DNA of 12,050 nucleotides from Candidatus Aenigmatarchaeota archaeon. GTDB lineage: Archaea; Aenigmatarchaeota; Aenigmatarchaeia; CG10238-14; SCSR01. Position numbers and translations under genes: made by a program. The stretch is taken from assembly GCA_030018055.1 (NCBI GenBank), contig JASEGN010000026.1, positions 1 through 12,050 of the forward strand, in the 5' to 3' direction. Below, piece by piece: positions 6,057 through 12,050 of the stretch; the first letter of the stretch is position 1; each line of letters opens with the position of its first letter. The notes below the pieces were generated by a model. That model was not told the DNA's origin and made no database searches. It saw nothing but the letters and a program-made list of their open reading frames with translations.

Positions 6057-7093
6057 TATTCAAGATGAAGATAAAATTCCCTTGGTCTAAGTTCTTTAAA
6101 TTCATCTGTTTTTTGGGCTATATGCTTTCTTACATCCGTGCAAAAATGGCACTTATGAAAATAACCTTCTTTACTTTCCTCGTAACCAAATTCCTTACCG
6201 ATTTCATAAAGATTTTCTAAGCTAGTTAGCAAAGCATCGAGAATAGGATATTCCTCTAAGTTTAATTGAAGAATTGAATCTAAATTTTTTGCATGTCCCA
6301 AAGAAATACCACCACAATAGCCAGTCATGTAATTCCCATAATTATCGATGTGAACATGCCAGTTTCTTAATAACTCTTGACTACAATTCTTACCGAAGAA
6401 ATGCTCTGCTGGGTATTTTCCGAATATTTTCTCGCACACGGGCTTAAGTTTATAAGGTGCCCTGCCCATTGGGAAAAATTCCACCCGATAATAAAAGTAA
6501 GGATCTAACTTTAAGTACTCTTCGAAAGGCAAAGTACCTTTAAGATTAAGCTCTTGAAAGCGATCATAAAAATATTCCTGATAAGGTATTACCTTGTATT
6601 TATGACCTATGTTCTCACCAAAAACTTCCTTGCTTATCCTTATAGCTCTTTCTGTTCGTTCAAAAGGAACGTGTTCAAGAATGAATGGATTTACACTAAT
6701 AAGCATTCCATGCAACCCAGCATTCTTTAATTTCACAAGTTTATCCCTAGTGACCTCATCGCTAGTACACCAATAACAGTTAGTTTCGACAAAGGTTGAA
6801 GGAATTTTTAGCTCGTGTGCAATTTCTGTAATCTTTACCAAAAGGTCAAAATTCATGAATGGTTCTCCACCAGTAAAGTGCAAGCCAGAATTTATACCGA
6901 TGCTATTTGAATCATAAGCTGGTTGAATTTTATCAGCTAGCTGGGTTAAAATTTTCTCTGCATCCCTTTCAGAAATCCAATCGGCATTCCATTTCGGTGA
7001 ACTACCATACATGCAATGTTTGCACTCACTCGTACATTTATAAGAAAGCAACAAACCTCCAGATTTTGGTTTAGGTATAGACAATTTTTTCAT
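6056..7093 (-). CDS. Radical SAM protein with cysteine-rich C-terminus
   Basis: Radical SAM enzyme of 345 residues. CTSECKHC (Cys20, 24, 27) is the SAM-cluster motif, and HFTGGEP (72-78) is the SAM amino-group contact. ETNCYWC (103-109) adds two cysteines in the barrel. The C-terminal half has Cys220, 237 and 260, and a final CHFC pair (315, 318), an arrangement reminiscent of SPASM/twitch domains that hold auxiliary Fe-S clusters in peptide- and protein-modifying enzymes. It is not a textbook SPASM motif and I do not know the subfamily. The start is well supported: AGGTGGT lies six bases before the ATG. It lies 27 bases after the preceding radical SAM gene and overlaps the protease gene by one base, so these three are likely made together. 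The substrate is unknown; peptide or protein modification is a guess from cysteine layout and neighbours. Confidence 0.88.
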   Translation of the reverse strand: MKKLSIPKPKSGGLLLSYKCTSECKHCMYGSSPKWNADWISERDAEKILTQLADKIQPAYDSNSIGINSGLHFTGGEPFMNFDLLVKITEIAHELKIPSTFVETNCYWCTSDEVTRDKLVKLKNAGLHGMLISVNPFILEHVPFERTERAIRISKEVFGENIGHKYKVIPYQEYFYDRFQELNLKGTLPFEEYLKLDPYFYYRVEFFPMGRAPYKLKPVCEKIFGKYPAEHFFGKNCSQELLRNWHVHIDNYGNYMTGYCGGISLGHAKNLDSILQLNLEEYPILDALLTSLENLYEIGKEFGYEESKEGYFHKCHFCTDVRKHIAQKTDEFKELRPREFYLHLE

Positions 7094-7099
7094 CCCAAT

Positions 7100-7106
7100 A
7101 CCACCT
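7100..7106 (-). promoter_or_regulatory. Strong Shine-Dalgarno site
   Basis: AGGTGGT on the - strand, six bases upstream of the ATG at 7093. It is the clearest ribosome-binding site in the window and fixes the start of the second radical SAM gene of this operon. Confidence 0.7.
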
Positions 7107-7120
7107 ATTATCTTACACTC

Positions 7121-7978
7121 TTAAAAATTTAAAAAACTCTGTTGAAGTTCTTCCTCAAGTTTCTTTGCAAACCCTGCATCGGTAAAAGCTTTCATTCGCA
7201 TAATTGTAGTATCATATGCATCGATTTTCTCTTCCTCAAGAGTTGAAGCGTAGTTGGCCTTAGGGTCAATTTTATCCAACCTGTCTATCAAAATTTTTCT
7301 TTCTTCAGCCGGCATTACGCGTGGGTCTGTCATGGCTGCAGCTCTTGCATAAATTCCTTCCTCCAGAAGATATTTAAGTGCTCGAAAAGGAAGCTCATAA
7401 TATTTTCCAATTGCTCCTGTCCTTTGAGTAAAACCTTTTGGTGTAGCTGCTTTAAAAGAAACTCGAACATAGATAAATTTAGAAAATTTTGATAACTTTT
7501 TAACATAATCTCTGTCTGCGCCAAATAGTATCCCATTAGTCTCCAAATAAAAGAGATACCCTGATCCCTTAATATATTCCAAAACAGAAAGAAGATGTTT
7601 CTTTCCTATCGTCGGCTCACAACCAGATAAGCGAAGTTTATTGATTTTTGGAAAACGTTCTCTCCAATTTGGCTCAGGTATACCTTCTTCAGCAGCCCTC
7701 AAAAGATTTTTAGCAACCTCGCGTGGAGAGTAAAATTTTCCAAGTTTATCCGGAAAATCCCTTGACCAGTCTGACCAACAATATACACATCGCGAGCAAC
7801 ATCCTACAGCATATCCTGTGGCCATCCCTCCATAAACCGGTCTTGATTGAAAGCCAGTATACTTTCTTTCTAACCCTTCTTTCCCTTCTCTAGTAACTAT
7901 TTTTTCAGTTTCTCTTGCTAGTTTTAAAGGATCAAAAGATTTAAAGTTTGGTACAAGAAAACGTGGGTATTTTTCCAT
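7121..7978 (-). CDS. Radical SAM protein with SGCEP motif
   Basis: Radical SAM enzyme of 285 residues. GCCSRCVYCW gives CxxxCxxC as Cys60, Cys64, Cys67 (Cys61 is extra). The loop normally reading GGEP is SGCEPT (118-123), which puts an additional cysteine next to the SAM site. The preceding RPVYGGMATGYAVG stretch and the later LETNG (145-149) and VRVSFKA (about 171-177) fit an archaeal radical SAM family that I recognise by pattern but whose substrate I do not know. There is no C-terminal auxiliary cysteine cluster. The ATG comes one base after the SppA-like stop, and AGGT at 7982-7985 overlaps that stop, so translation is likely coupled. It is the third gene of the unit starting at 9708. Confidence 0.87.
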   Translation of the reverse strand: MEKYPRFLVPNFKSFDPLKLARETEKIVTREGKEGLERKYTGFQSRPVYGGMATGYAVGCCSRCVYCWSDWSRDFPDKLGKFYSPREVAKNLLRAAEEGIPEPNWRERFPKINKLRLSGCEPTIGKKHLLSVLEYIKGSGYLFYLETNGILFGADRDYVKKLSKFSKFIYVRVSFKAATPKGFTQRTGAIGKYYELPFRALKYLLEEGIYARAAAMTDPRVMPAEERKILIDRLDKIDPKANYASTLEEEKIDAYDTTIMRMKAFTDAGFAKKLEEELQQSFLNF

Positions 7979-7979
7979 T

Positions 7980-8669
7980 CTACCTATACTTCATTTCTTT
8001 AAATTCAACATACATTTTTTCAAATTCCTTATCGTAATCAATTATATCAAAGTTCGATACTCTTGCCTGTTTGCTTATAACTTCTATCGCTTCTCTTTTC
8101 CTACCCAGTTGGTCTATCAATCCTAACTTCTTTGCCTCCTCTCCTAAGTAAGATCTTCCATGGGCAAGTTGTTCGACTACACTTTCACTTAAATCCCTAT
8201 TCTTCCTTATTTCTTCTGTAAAGTACTCGTGAAGTTTATCTATATACTTTCCACTAGTTAAAATACCATATTTTATTCCTTGTCTTTGTAAAAACTCTGA
8301 AATGTCAATTTCCATGCCCAACACACCTATGCTACCAACTCTGCTCAACTCATCCGCAACTATGTAATTACAAGCCGAAGCAACCCAATAGGCACCAGAA
8401 GTTCCATACTCTCCTATTCTGGCTACATTATAAATTCCAAAGTTTTTCAATTCTTTAATACTTTCTGCAATTTCTTTACTTGGAAATGGGTTACCACCTC
8501 TAGAATTTATGTCAAAAATTATCCCTTTAACTTTCTCTTTCCTTGCTTTTTCCATGTACTCGATAATTTTATTTGAGGGTACTGTTCTTAGGAAAGGTAA
8601 AGATATGGGTAAAAATTCTTCAGATGTTATATGCCCTTTCACAGGTATGATTGCAATCTTATTTTTCAT
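7980..8669 (-). CDS. SppA/S49-family serine peptidase without membrane anchor
   Basis: Predicted Ser-Lys peptidase of the signal-peptide-peptidase (S49, crotonase/ClpP-like fold) family. The nucleophile is Ser91 in YGTSGAYWVAS, and the general base is Lys141 in TSGKYID, 50 residues later, close to the spacing in known SppA dyads. INSRGGNP (55-62) is the oxyanion-loop motif, with Arg where Pro is usual, and VGSIGV (111-116) follows as expected. At 229 residues it is one catalytic unit. It starts MKNKIAIIPVKG, directly at the first strand, with no signal peptide or transmembrane segment, whereas SppA proteins are normally anchored with the active site outside. This one should be cytoplasmic, so its substrate is probably not a membrane-spanning signal peptide. 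AGGT six bases before the ATG overlaps the stop of the GalT-like gene. Confidence 0.88.
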   Translation of the reverse strand: MKNKIAIIPVKGHITSEEFLPISLPFLRTVPSNKIIEYMEKARKEKVKGIIFDINSRGGNPFPSKEIAESIKELKNFGIYNVARIGEYGTSGAYWVASACNYIVADELSRVGSIGVLGMEIDISEFLQRQGIKYGILTSGKYIDKLHEYFTEEIRKNRDLSESVVEQLAHGRSYLGEEAKKLGLIDQLGRKREAIEVISKQARVSNFDIIDYDKEFEKMYVEFKEMKYR

Positions 8670-8673
8670 CTGC

Positions 8674-9708
8674 TTACCTAAAAATATGTTTTAGCTTTTG
8701 GGCAACATTTTCTGGCAATGTATCAACTACATATTCACCGTGCCATAATTCTACTGTGCCACCATAGGCTGTATAGTACGGATAATCTGGTTGGAAAACA
8801 GGTTTTGACATCATCTTAACATTTAATCTATAATAATTTAATTTCTCGTCTACACCAGCGGAAAAAGTGGAAAGGTTAAAGGAGTTCATACCCTCTTCCT
8901 TGTACCATTTTAGGGTTTTTAGGACACAATCAACTAAATCATTAGCTTGTCTCTCGCTAAGTTCTGCTAAATTACTTGCTTCTTTAAATATGAATTGAAT
9001 TTCTCTATTACCATGAGGTGCGAAAGTTGCTATGATAGCTAAGGAATCGTTTTCACCAACCCATCTTTCTCTATCTTTCTCCTTTTCTACTAAATCCTCC
9101 CAATAACTCCTTTTATTCTTATCAAAATATTCCTTGCTTTTTTTAATAAGAGCTCCTGTCCAGTTGGTTGGTTCTGTGTCTATCCATATCTGAGTGTGTG
9201 GATGTACTTGCGAGGCAGCGGAAGGTGGTAAATGGTTCCATATCCATGTAGGATACCTTGCTCCTTTCTTCTTATAAACAGTTAGCACATATTCTTTACA
9301 TGCTAAGAGATTATCAACAATTGGCTCTAGGGGAAATTCATCTAAGTCAAGAAAATGTTTATCAGTTAAAGTTCCAACAGCATGATATTCACCAAAAGGG
9401 TAACGATTGGGAAATAATACATAGCATCGATTTTTTATCCTTCCCTCTTCCCATATATCTTTTACAAATAATGGCGTAGTCTTTTCTATATTTTCTGGAC
9501 AGAATAAACAGTCTTCTCTTGTTTTATTTATATAATCACTTAAATCAACCTTTTTTGCTTCTGTTAATCTCCCTGCTCTTTGTACATTTATTCTAGTACG
9601 TGTACTAATTAGGGGGTCTGTTCTGAATTCTATGGATTGAGTTTCGAGTTGAAACTCTGGTGGAGGTAATAACTCTGCTTCTCTTACAACTTTTTGAAAT
9701 TCTAGCAT
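8674..9708 (-). CDS. GalT-like hexose-1-phosphate nucleotidylyltransferase (HIT superfamily)
   Basis: Resembles galactose-1-phosphate uridylyltransferase, which moves a nucleotide monophosphate between a nucleotide sugar and a sugar-1-phosphate through a nucleotidyl-histidine intermediate. CLFC (Cys67, Cys70) corresponds to the first zinc-binding pair, PNRYPFGEYHAVGT (100-113) to the substrate loop with a likely zinc-ligand His109, and SQVHPHTQIW (166-175) to the active site, with His171 as the expected nucleophile. Classical GalT has HPHGQ here, so Thr replaces Gly. The 344-residue length fits GalT. No galactokinase or UDP-glucose epimerase is nearby, so the sugar and the nucleotide (UDP, ADP or GDP) remain open. 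It appears to be the first gene of a five-gene leftward unit, has no Shine-Dalgarno sequence, and is probably translated leaderless. Confidence 0.87.
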   Translation of the reverse strand: MLEFQKVVREAELLPPPEFQLETQSIEFRTDPLISTRTRINVQRAGRLTEAKKVDLSDYINKTREDCLFCPENIEKTTPLFVKDIWEEGRIKNRCYVLFPNRYPFGEYHAVGTLTDKHFLDLDEFPLEPIVDNLLACKEYVLTVYKKKGARYPTWIWNHLPPSAASQVHPHTQIWIDTEPTNWTGALIKKSKEYFDKNKRSYWEDLVEKEKDRERWVGENDSLAIIATFAPHGNREIQFIFKEASNLAELSERQANDLVDCVLKTLKWYKEEGMNSFNLSTFSAGVDEKLNYYRLNVKMMSKPVFQPDYPYYTAYGGTVELWHGEYVVDTLPENVAQKLKHIFR

Positions 9709-9753
9709 GAATTTTTATTAAAGTTAAATTTTAAATTAATTTTCTATTTTTTA
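9709..9753 (-). promoter_or_regulatory. Probable promoter of the GalT/SppA/rSAM/protease operon
   Basis: This 45-base gap is nearly pure A and T. On the - strand AATTTAAAATTTAAC (9722-9736) is centred about 22 bases before the ATG at 9708, near the expected distance for a TATA box of a leaderless transcript, and no Shine-Dalgarno sequence is present. Gaps downstream are from -1 to 27 bases, so a new unit starting here is plausible; read-through from the upstream genes is also possible. Confidence 0.4.
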
Positions 9754-10467
9754 CTAATAAAAATCCGAGCGAGCGAAATAAATCTTTCTTGTGTAGACAT
9801 CAAAAATATCTTTACACTGCTTCTCTGAAGTAAAAATTTTTTCACTATCTAGTATTTCTATACCACCAACCATGGTAGCACCTCTTCTAAAGAAGGGTTC
9901 AGGGTGCATGCTTGAAGTAGGACCTATAACTAGAACATCTTCCGCATTTTTGCTATTTTCTAAATAATCTTCCATTCCACCATATACCAGCGCAGAACCA
10001 GTTATAATAACGACAGAAGCTTCTTTTAAAATTTCCTCAGCTTTTTCTGGTGGATAAGTGTTAGGCATGTCTCTTCTTTCTATTACTCGTAGCTCCTTAG
10101 CTGAAGAAGAAAACCTTTCTATGACTGGATGAAAATAACCTACTGTAGCTACGACTTTATCCTTTACATTTAAGTTATCAAGAGGATCACCGTATCTTAC
10201 AGGAGTTGGGAATTTTGTCAGGGCATTTATTGCAGTAATTCCGATTGCTCTCTCTCCTAGGTTATCACTCAGAGCTAATTCTGCGATAGAAATTGCATTT
10301 TTACCCTTAATTTCAGGATAAGAAAAAACTTCACGAGGCCGATAAGAAACTGCACATTTTCCTGAGCTAAGCTTTAGAGCTATGTATCTAGCACCTATGC
10401 TTAAGTCTTCTACTAAATCTTCCGACTTTGGTAAAAGTTCTAATTCCTCTTCAAGTATAGTTTTCAT
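9754..10467 (-). CDS. DUF4213/DUF364-type protein (putative metal-chelation family)
   Basis: Fits the two-part family annotated as putative heavy-metal-chelation proteins, based on structures with an enolase-N-like first domain and a Rossmann-like second domain. The first domain ends with AELALSDNLGERAIGITAINAL (read in two parts: residues about 62-72 and 73-83), a typical DUF4213 pattern. The second has KVVATVGYFHPVIE (about 104-118), RDMPNTYPPEKAEEIL, SVVIITGSALVYGG (about 151-164), and VLVIGPTSSMHPEPFF (about 178-193), where family members carry a ligand-facing loop. The biochemical role is unproven, and what is bound here (metal, corrinoid or something else) cannot be told. It follows the YkoF-like gene by four bases and ends 45 bases before the GalT-like gene. 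Confidence 0.82.
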   Translation of the reverse strand: MKTILEEELELLPKSEDLVEDLSIGARYIALKLSSGKCAVSYRPREVFSYPEIKGKNAISIAELALSDNLGERAIGITAINALTKFPTPVRYGDPLDNLNVKDKVVATVGYFHPVIERFSSSAKELRVIERRDMPNTYPPEKAEEILKEASVVIITGSALVYGGMEDYLENSKNAEDVLVIGPTSSMHPEPFFRRGATMVGGIEILDSEKIFTSEKQCKDIFDVYTRKIYFARSDFY

Positions 10468-10471
10468 GAAA

Positions 10472-11020
10472 TCATTCAGATTTTTCCAATATTCTCTCTA
10501 TACTTTCCACTTTCTCAGTTATCGCGTTGGTTTTACCTTCCCTATCATCGATTGTAATTACCGTATAAGCCCTGCCCTTGTAATTTCTCGATTTTTCATG
10601 AGTTTCTCTTACTATCCTCCAGAAATTATTGTCATCACCTTCTATCTCAACACCAAATTCAGTTTTTCTATATTTCATTCCAACTTTTTCAGCTTCTTCG
10701 ATTGCATAATTGATAACTTCATTGTATTCACTCTCTTTTTTATCCAAAGGAAAAGTTGAAATTCTTGCTGAATCATCATATAAAGTAATTGAAGTATAAA
10801 TACTCTTTCCAGACTTTCTCATCAATTCATCAGTTTTATTTAACACTTCTCGTATATCACTTCGATTACCAACTATTTCAGTATCCATAGAATATAATTC
10901 AGATTTCATCCCTCTTCTAGTTGCTTCTTGTCTTATGTAATTAACAGCTAAGGCAACATCTTTGCTTAAACCCTTCTCTTTATCCAAAGGCAAACTAAAA
11001 ATTTTTCCTAACATAGCCAT
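10472..11020 (-). CDS. Two-repeat MTH1187/YkoF-like ligand-binding protein
   Basis: The protein is an internal duplication of a ferredoxin-like domain. Repeat 1 (about residues 6-84) and repeat 2 (about 86-160) each run strand with PLDK, helix, short strand ending in MD-TEIVG or FGVEIEG, second helix, and a strand ending SITLYDDS or VITIDDR. This is the pattern of the MTH1187/YkoF thiamin-binding family, where MTH1187 has one domain and Bacillus YkoF has two and binds thiamin or hydroxymethylpyrimidine. PLDK is encoded by near-identical DNA in both repeats (TTTATCCAAAGG on the + strand near 10739 and 10979). It has no signal peptide. M3 (ATG at 11014) is an alternative start. It lies two bases after the upstream stop (TAATAATG). 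The ligand is inferred from the family only. Confidence 0.78.
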   Translation of the reverse strand: MAMLGKIFSLPLDKEKGLSKDVALAVNYIRQEATRRGMKSELYSMDTEIVGNRSDIREVLNKTDELMRKSGKSIYTSITLYDDSARISTFPLDKKESEYNEVINYAIEEAEKVGMKYRKTEFGVEIEGDDNNFWRIVRETHEKSRNYKGRAYTVITIDDREGKTNAITEKVESIERILEKSE

Positions 11021-11022
11021 TA

Positions 11023-11781
11023 TTAAATTTGCTTTATGGCTTTTATTTTATCGTCTATTTCTTTTACTTCCTGGTATTTTTCATCGCATAATTTATAGGC
11101 CATGTCTATGTAAAGTTGAGTTAGCTGCTGACCCTTTTCACCTGGTATTTTGGCTGCTTCTATTAATTCAGGTATTCGGTATTTTGAGCTAAGGTATTTG
11201 GTAGTATTCATCATTTCGTTCGTAACTTCTTTAATGAGTGACGAATCATTTCTGTTGACAGCATCTCTTAGTCTACCTGTCAACCGTGATAAGTAACCTA
11301 ATCTATCCCTTTCAGGTAACATGCCACGTATCAATTCATCTACATCAATTTTTTCCTTAGCTAAAGGTTTTTCAGCTAGAGTTTTTGAATATAGTTCACC
11401 ATACTCGTGTGTAACTCGCATAATTTCGTTTTTCAGATCAGAAAATGGATAGATTACTCCAGCATTAATTAGATCGTCTCCTCTTTCCTCTGCCCTTTCC
11501 TTTAATTCTTCAATATCAGTTACGGGCATTGGAGGAAGGATGCCCGTTGGACTAACCATACCGCCCCTTTCTTTCATCAATCGCTTAATTTCCTCTAAAG
11601 GTAATTGGGAGTGAATTTCCATCATGGTAGCAGCCTTTTCAAGGTACTCTAGATCAACTTCTAAAGGGGAGATGGCGAGATAAGTAGCTAAAAATTTAGA
11701 AGGGTCTCCCAAATACCCCCAATAAATGATTGCATGTCCCTTTGGCTTGCTCTCGTCCCCTCTTTCGAATATTAACCTCAT
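11023..11781 (-). CDS. Unrecognised 252-residue protein, likely helical
   Basis: I cannot assign this protein to a family. It starts MRLIFERGDESKPKGHAI, a strand-like and probably conserved N-terminus, followed by YWGYLGDPSKFLATYLAI. A proline-rich linker with GILPPMPVTD is near residue 82. The rest is mostly charged helices (about 90-252), with ERDRLGYLSRLTGRLRDA and KIPGEKGQQLTQLYIDMAYKL as hydrophobic-patterned segments that could pack together. There is no membrane segment, signal peptide, zinc motif or nucleotide-binding loop, and only one cysteine. It is the first gene of a three-gene unit with the YkoF-like and DUF364 proteins, with two- and four-base gaps after it, so a shared pathway is likely. 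No Shine-Dalgarno sequence precedes the ATG. Confidence 0.78.
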   Translation of the reverse strand: MRLIFERGDESKPKGHAIIYWGYLGDPSKFLATYLAISPLEVDLEYLEKAATMMEIHSQLPLEEIKRLMKERGGMVSPTGILPPMPVTDIEELKERAEERGDDLINAGVIYPFSDLKNEIMRVTHEYGELYSKTLAEKPLAKEKIDVDELIRGMLPERDRLGYLSRLTGRLRDAVNRNDSSLIKEVTNEMMNTTKYLSSKYRIPELIEAAKIPGEKGQQLTQLYIDMAYKLCDEKYQEVKEIDDKIKAIKQI

Positions 11782-11815
11782 AAATGGAGATTATCAACAA
11801 AATTTAAAATTTTTA
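11782..11815 (-). promoter_or_regulatory. Probable promoter of the 11781-9754 unit
   Basis: On the - strand AATTTTAAATT (about 11801-11811) is centred about 25 bases before the ATG at 11781, as expected for a TATA box of a leaderless transcript. The bases next to the ATG contain no Shine-Dalgarno sequence. Spacing is the only support. Confidence 0.4.
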
Positions 11816-11986
11816 TTAGCAGCCAGCAGTTAAATTCACGTCCGCTCCACTTTAATATTTTTAGTAAAGTTTTAATTATTTCTTAAATTTATATGGTGGG
11901 GAAAATGTATGAAATTTAAAAAGTTATTCTCCATCAGGTTTGAAGAAAAATTGTTTAAATAGCATTTTAATTAAATGGAAGTTGAG
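11816..11986. other. AT-rich non-coding stretch
   Basis: Together with the promoter segment, this forms a gap of about 205 bases between genes. It holds several TATA-like boxes on the + strand (TTTATATG at 11888-11895, TTTAAATA at 11954-11961), a tRNA-tail-like CCGCTCCA that has no matching 5' half, and only very short reading frames (17 codons from 11909). I see no convincing gene or RNA. On the - strand a T-rich tract (about 11945-11953) follows the possible stop at 11987 and could end transcription of a gene entering from the right. Confidence 0.4.
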
Positions 11987-12050
11987 CTAATGAAAGGAAA
12001 AGCCATAATTATCTCCATCCTCAGGATAATAAAAAAGATCTAATTCTTCG
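11987..12050 (-). CDS. Possible 3' end of a gene entering from the right edge
   Basis: On the - strand one frame is open from the window edge (12049) to a TAG at 11987-11989, giving 20 residues that end YPEDGDNYGFSFH. The composition, acidic with mixed aromatics, looks like a real C-terminus, and the other two - strand frames have stops within 30 bases. It would lie upstream of and in the same direction as the genes that follow to the left. A + strand frame of 22 residues over the same bases (11975-12043) is the alternative and looks less protein-like. Twenty codons are too few for certainty. Confidence 0.35.
   Translation of the reverse strand, partial: EELDLFYYPEDGDNYGFSFH

Noticed and set aside
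10382..10759. 125-codon + strand frame antisense to the YkoF-like and DUF364 genes
   Set aside because: It is rich in Phe, Ser and Ile, as expected from the complement of Lys/Glu-rich coding sequence, and spans two well-supported - strand genes.
11820..11855. tRNA 3' end (GTTAAATTC followed by CCGCTCCA)
   Set aside because: No matching GGAGCGG acceptor half or D-arm lies within tRNA distance on the 5' side, and the would-be T-arm does not pair.
11909..11962. 17-codon + strand reading frame (MKFKKLF...) as a precursor peptide for the radical SAM/protease genes
   Set aside because: It is on the opposite strand, 2 kb from that operon, has no core-peptide pattern (no Cys, Gly- or repeat-rich part), and frames this short are expected by chance.
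11784..12025. Three copies of a TTATNCTCCAT-like motif (11924, 12008, and inverted at 11784)
   Set aside because: Copies are only about 10 bases, differ by insertions, have irregular spacing and one lies in probable coding sequence; chance is a sufficient explanation.
1..12050. CRISPR array, insertion sequence or defence system
   Set aside because: No repeated spacer-repeat units, terminal inverted repeats, transposase, nuclease or helicase genes are present; the genes are enzymes of a normal archaeal chromosome.

Overview
The window reads as AT-rich chromosomal DNA from an archaeon. The evidence is an RtcB/archease pair, an archaemetzincin-type protease, AT-rich TATA-like boxes about 25 bases upstream of several starts that have no Shine-Dalgarno sequence, and GGTG-type Shine-Dalgarno sequences inside operons. 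I cannot name the lineage. There is no sign of an insertion sequence, integrase, CRISPR array, rRNA or tRNA. Coding density is high, with 13 full-length genes, one gene cut by the left edge and a possible gene tail at the right edge.

Left part (1-1473, + strand): the C-terminal part of a radical SAM enzyme, then an unrecognised 264-residue protein behind a purine-rich leader carrying an imperfect 15-bp tandem repeat. Next (1518-5278) is an RNA-repair/tRNA-splicing block. A HAD-type hydrolase and archease run leftward. RtcB runs rightward from a shared 42-bp divergent intergenic region, and is followed by a PFL-activase-like radical SAM protein. The archease has no histidine at all. The two radical SAM proteins on either side of this block are recognisable paralogs.

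Right part (5286-11781, all - strand): two likely transcription units. The promoter-distal unit, 9708 to 5286, encodes a GalT-like nucleotidylyltransferase, an SppA/S49-type peptidase without a membrane anchor, a radical SAM protein with SGCEP in place of GGEP, a second radical SAM protein with many C-terminal cysteines, and a divergent archaemetzincin joined to it by a TAATG overlap. The other unit, 11781 to 9754, encodes an unrecognised 252-residue protein, a two-repeat MTH1187/YkoF-like protein and a DUF4213/DUF364 protein.

The most unusual features are four radical SAM genes in 12 kb, the tight linkage of two of them to two different proteases, an archaemetzincin with an insertion inside its zinc motif, and the histidine-free archease beside an apparently intact RtcB. 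The rSAM/protease operon could be a peptide- or protein-modifying system, but I see no substrate peptide gene, so that remains a hypothesis.
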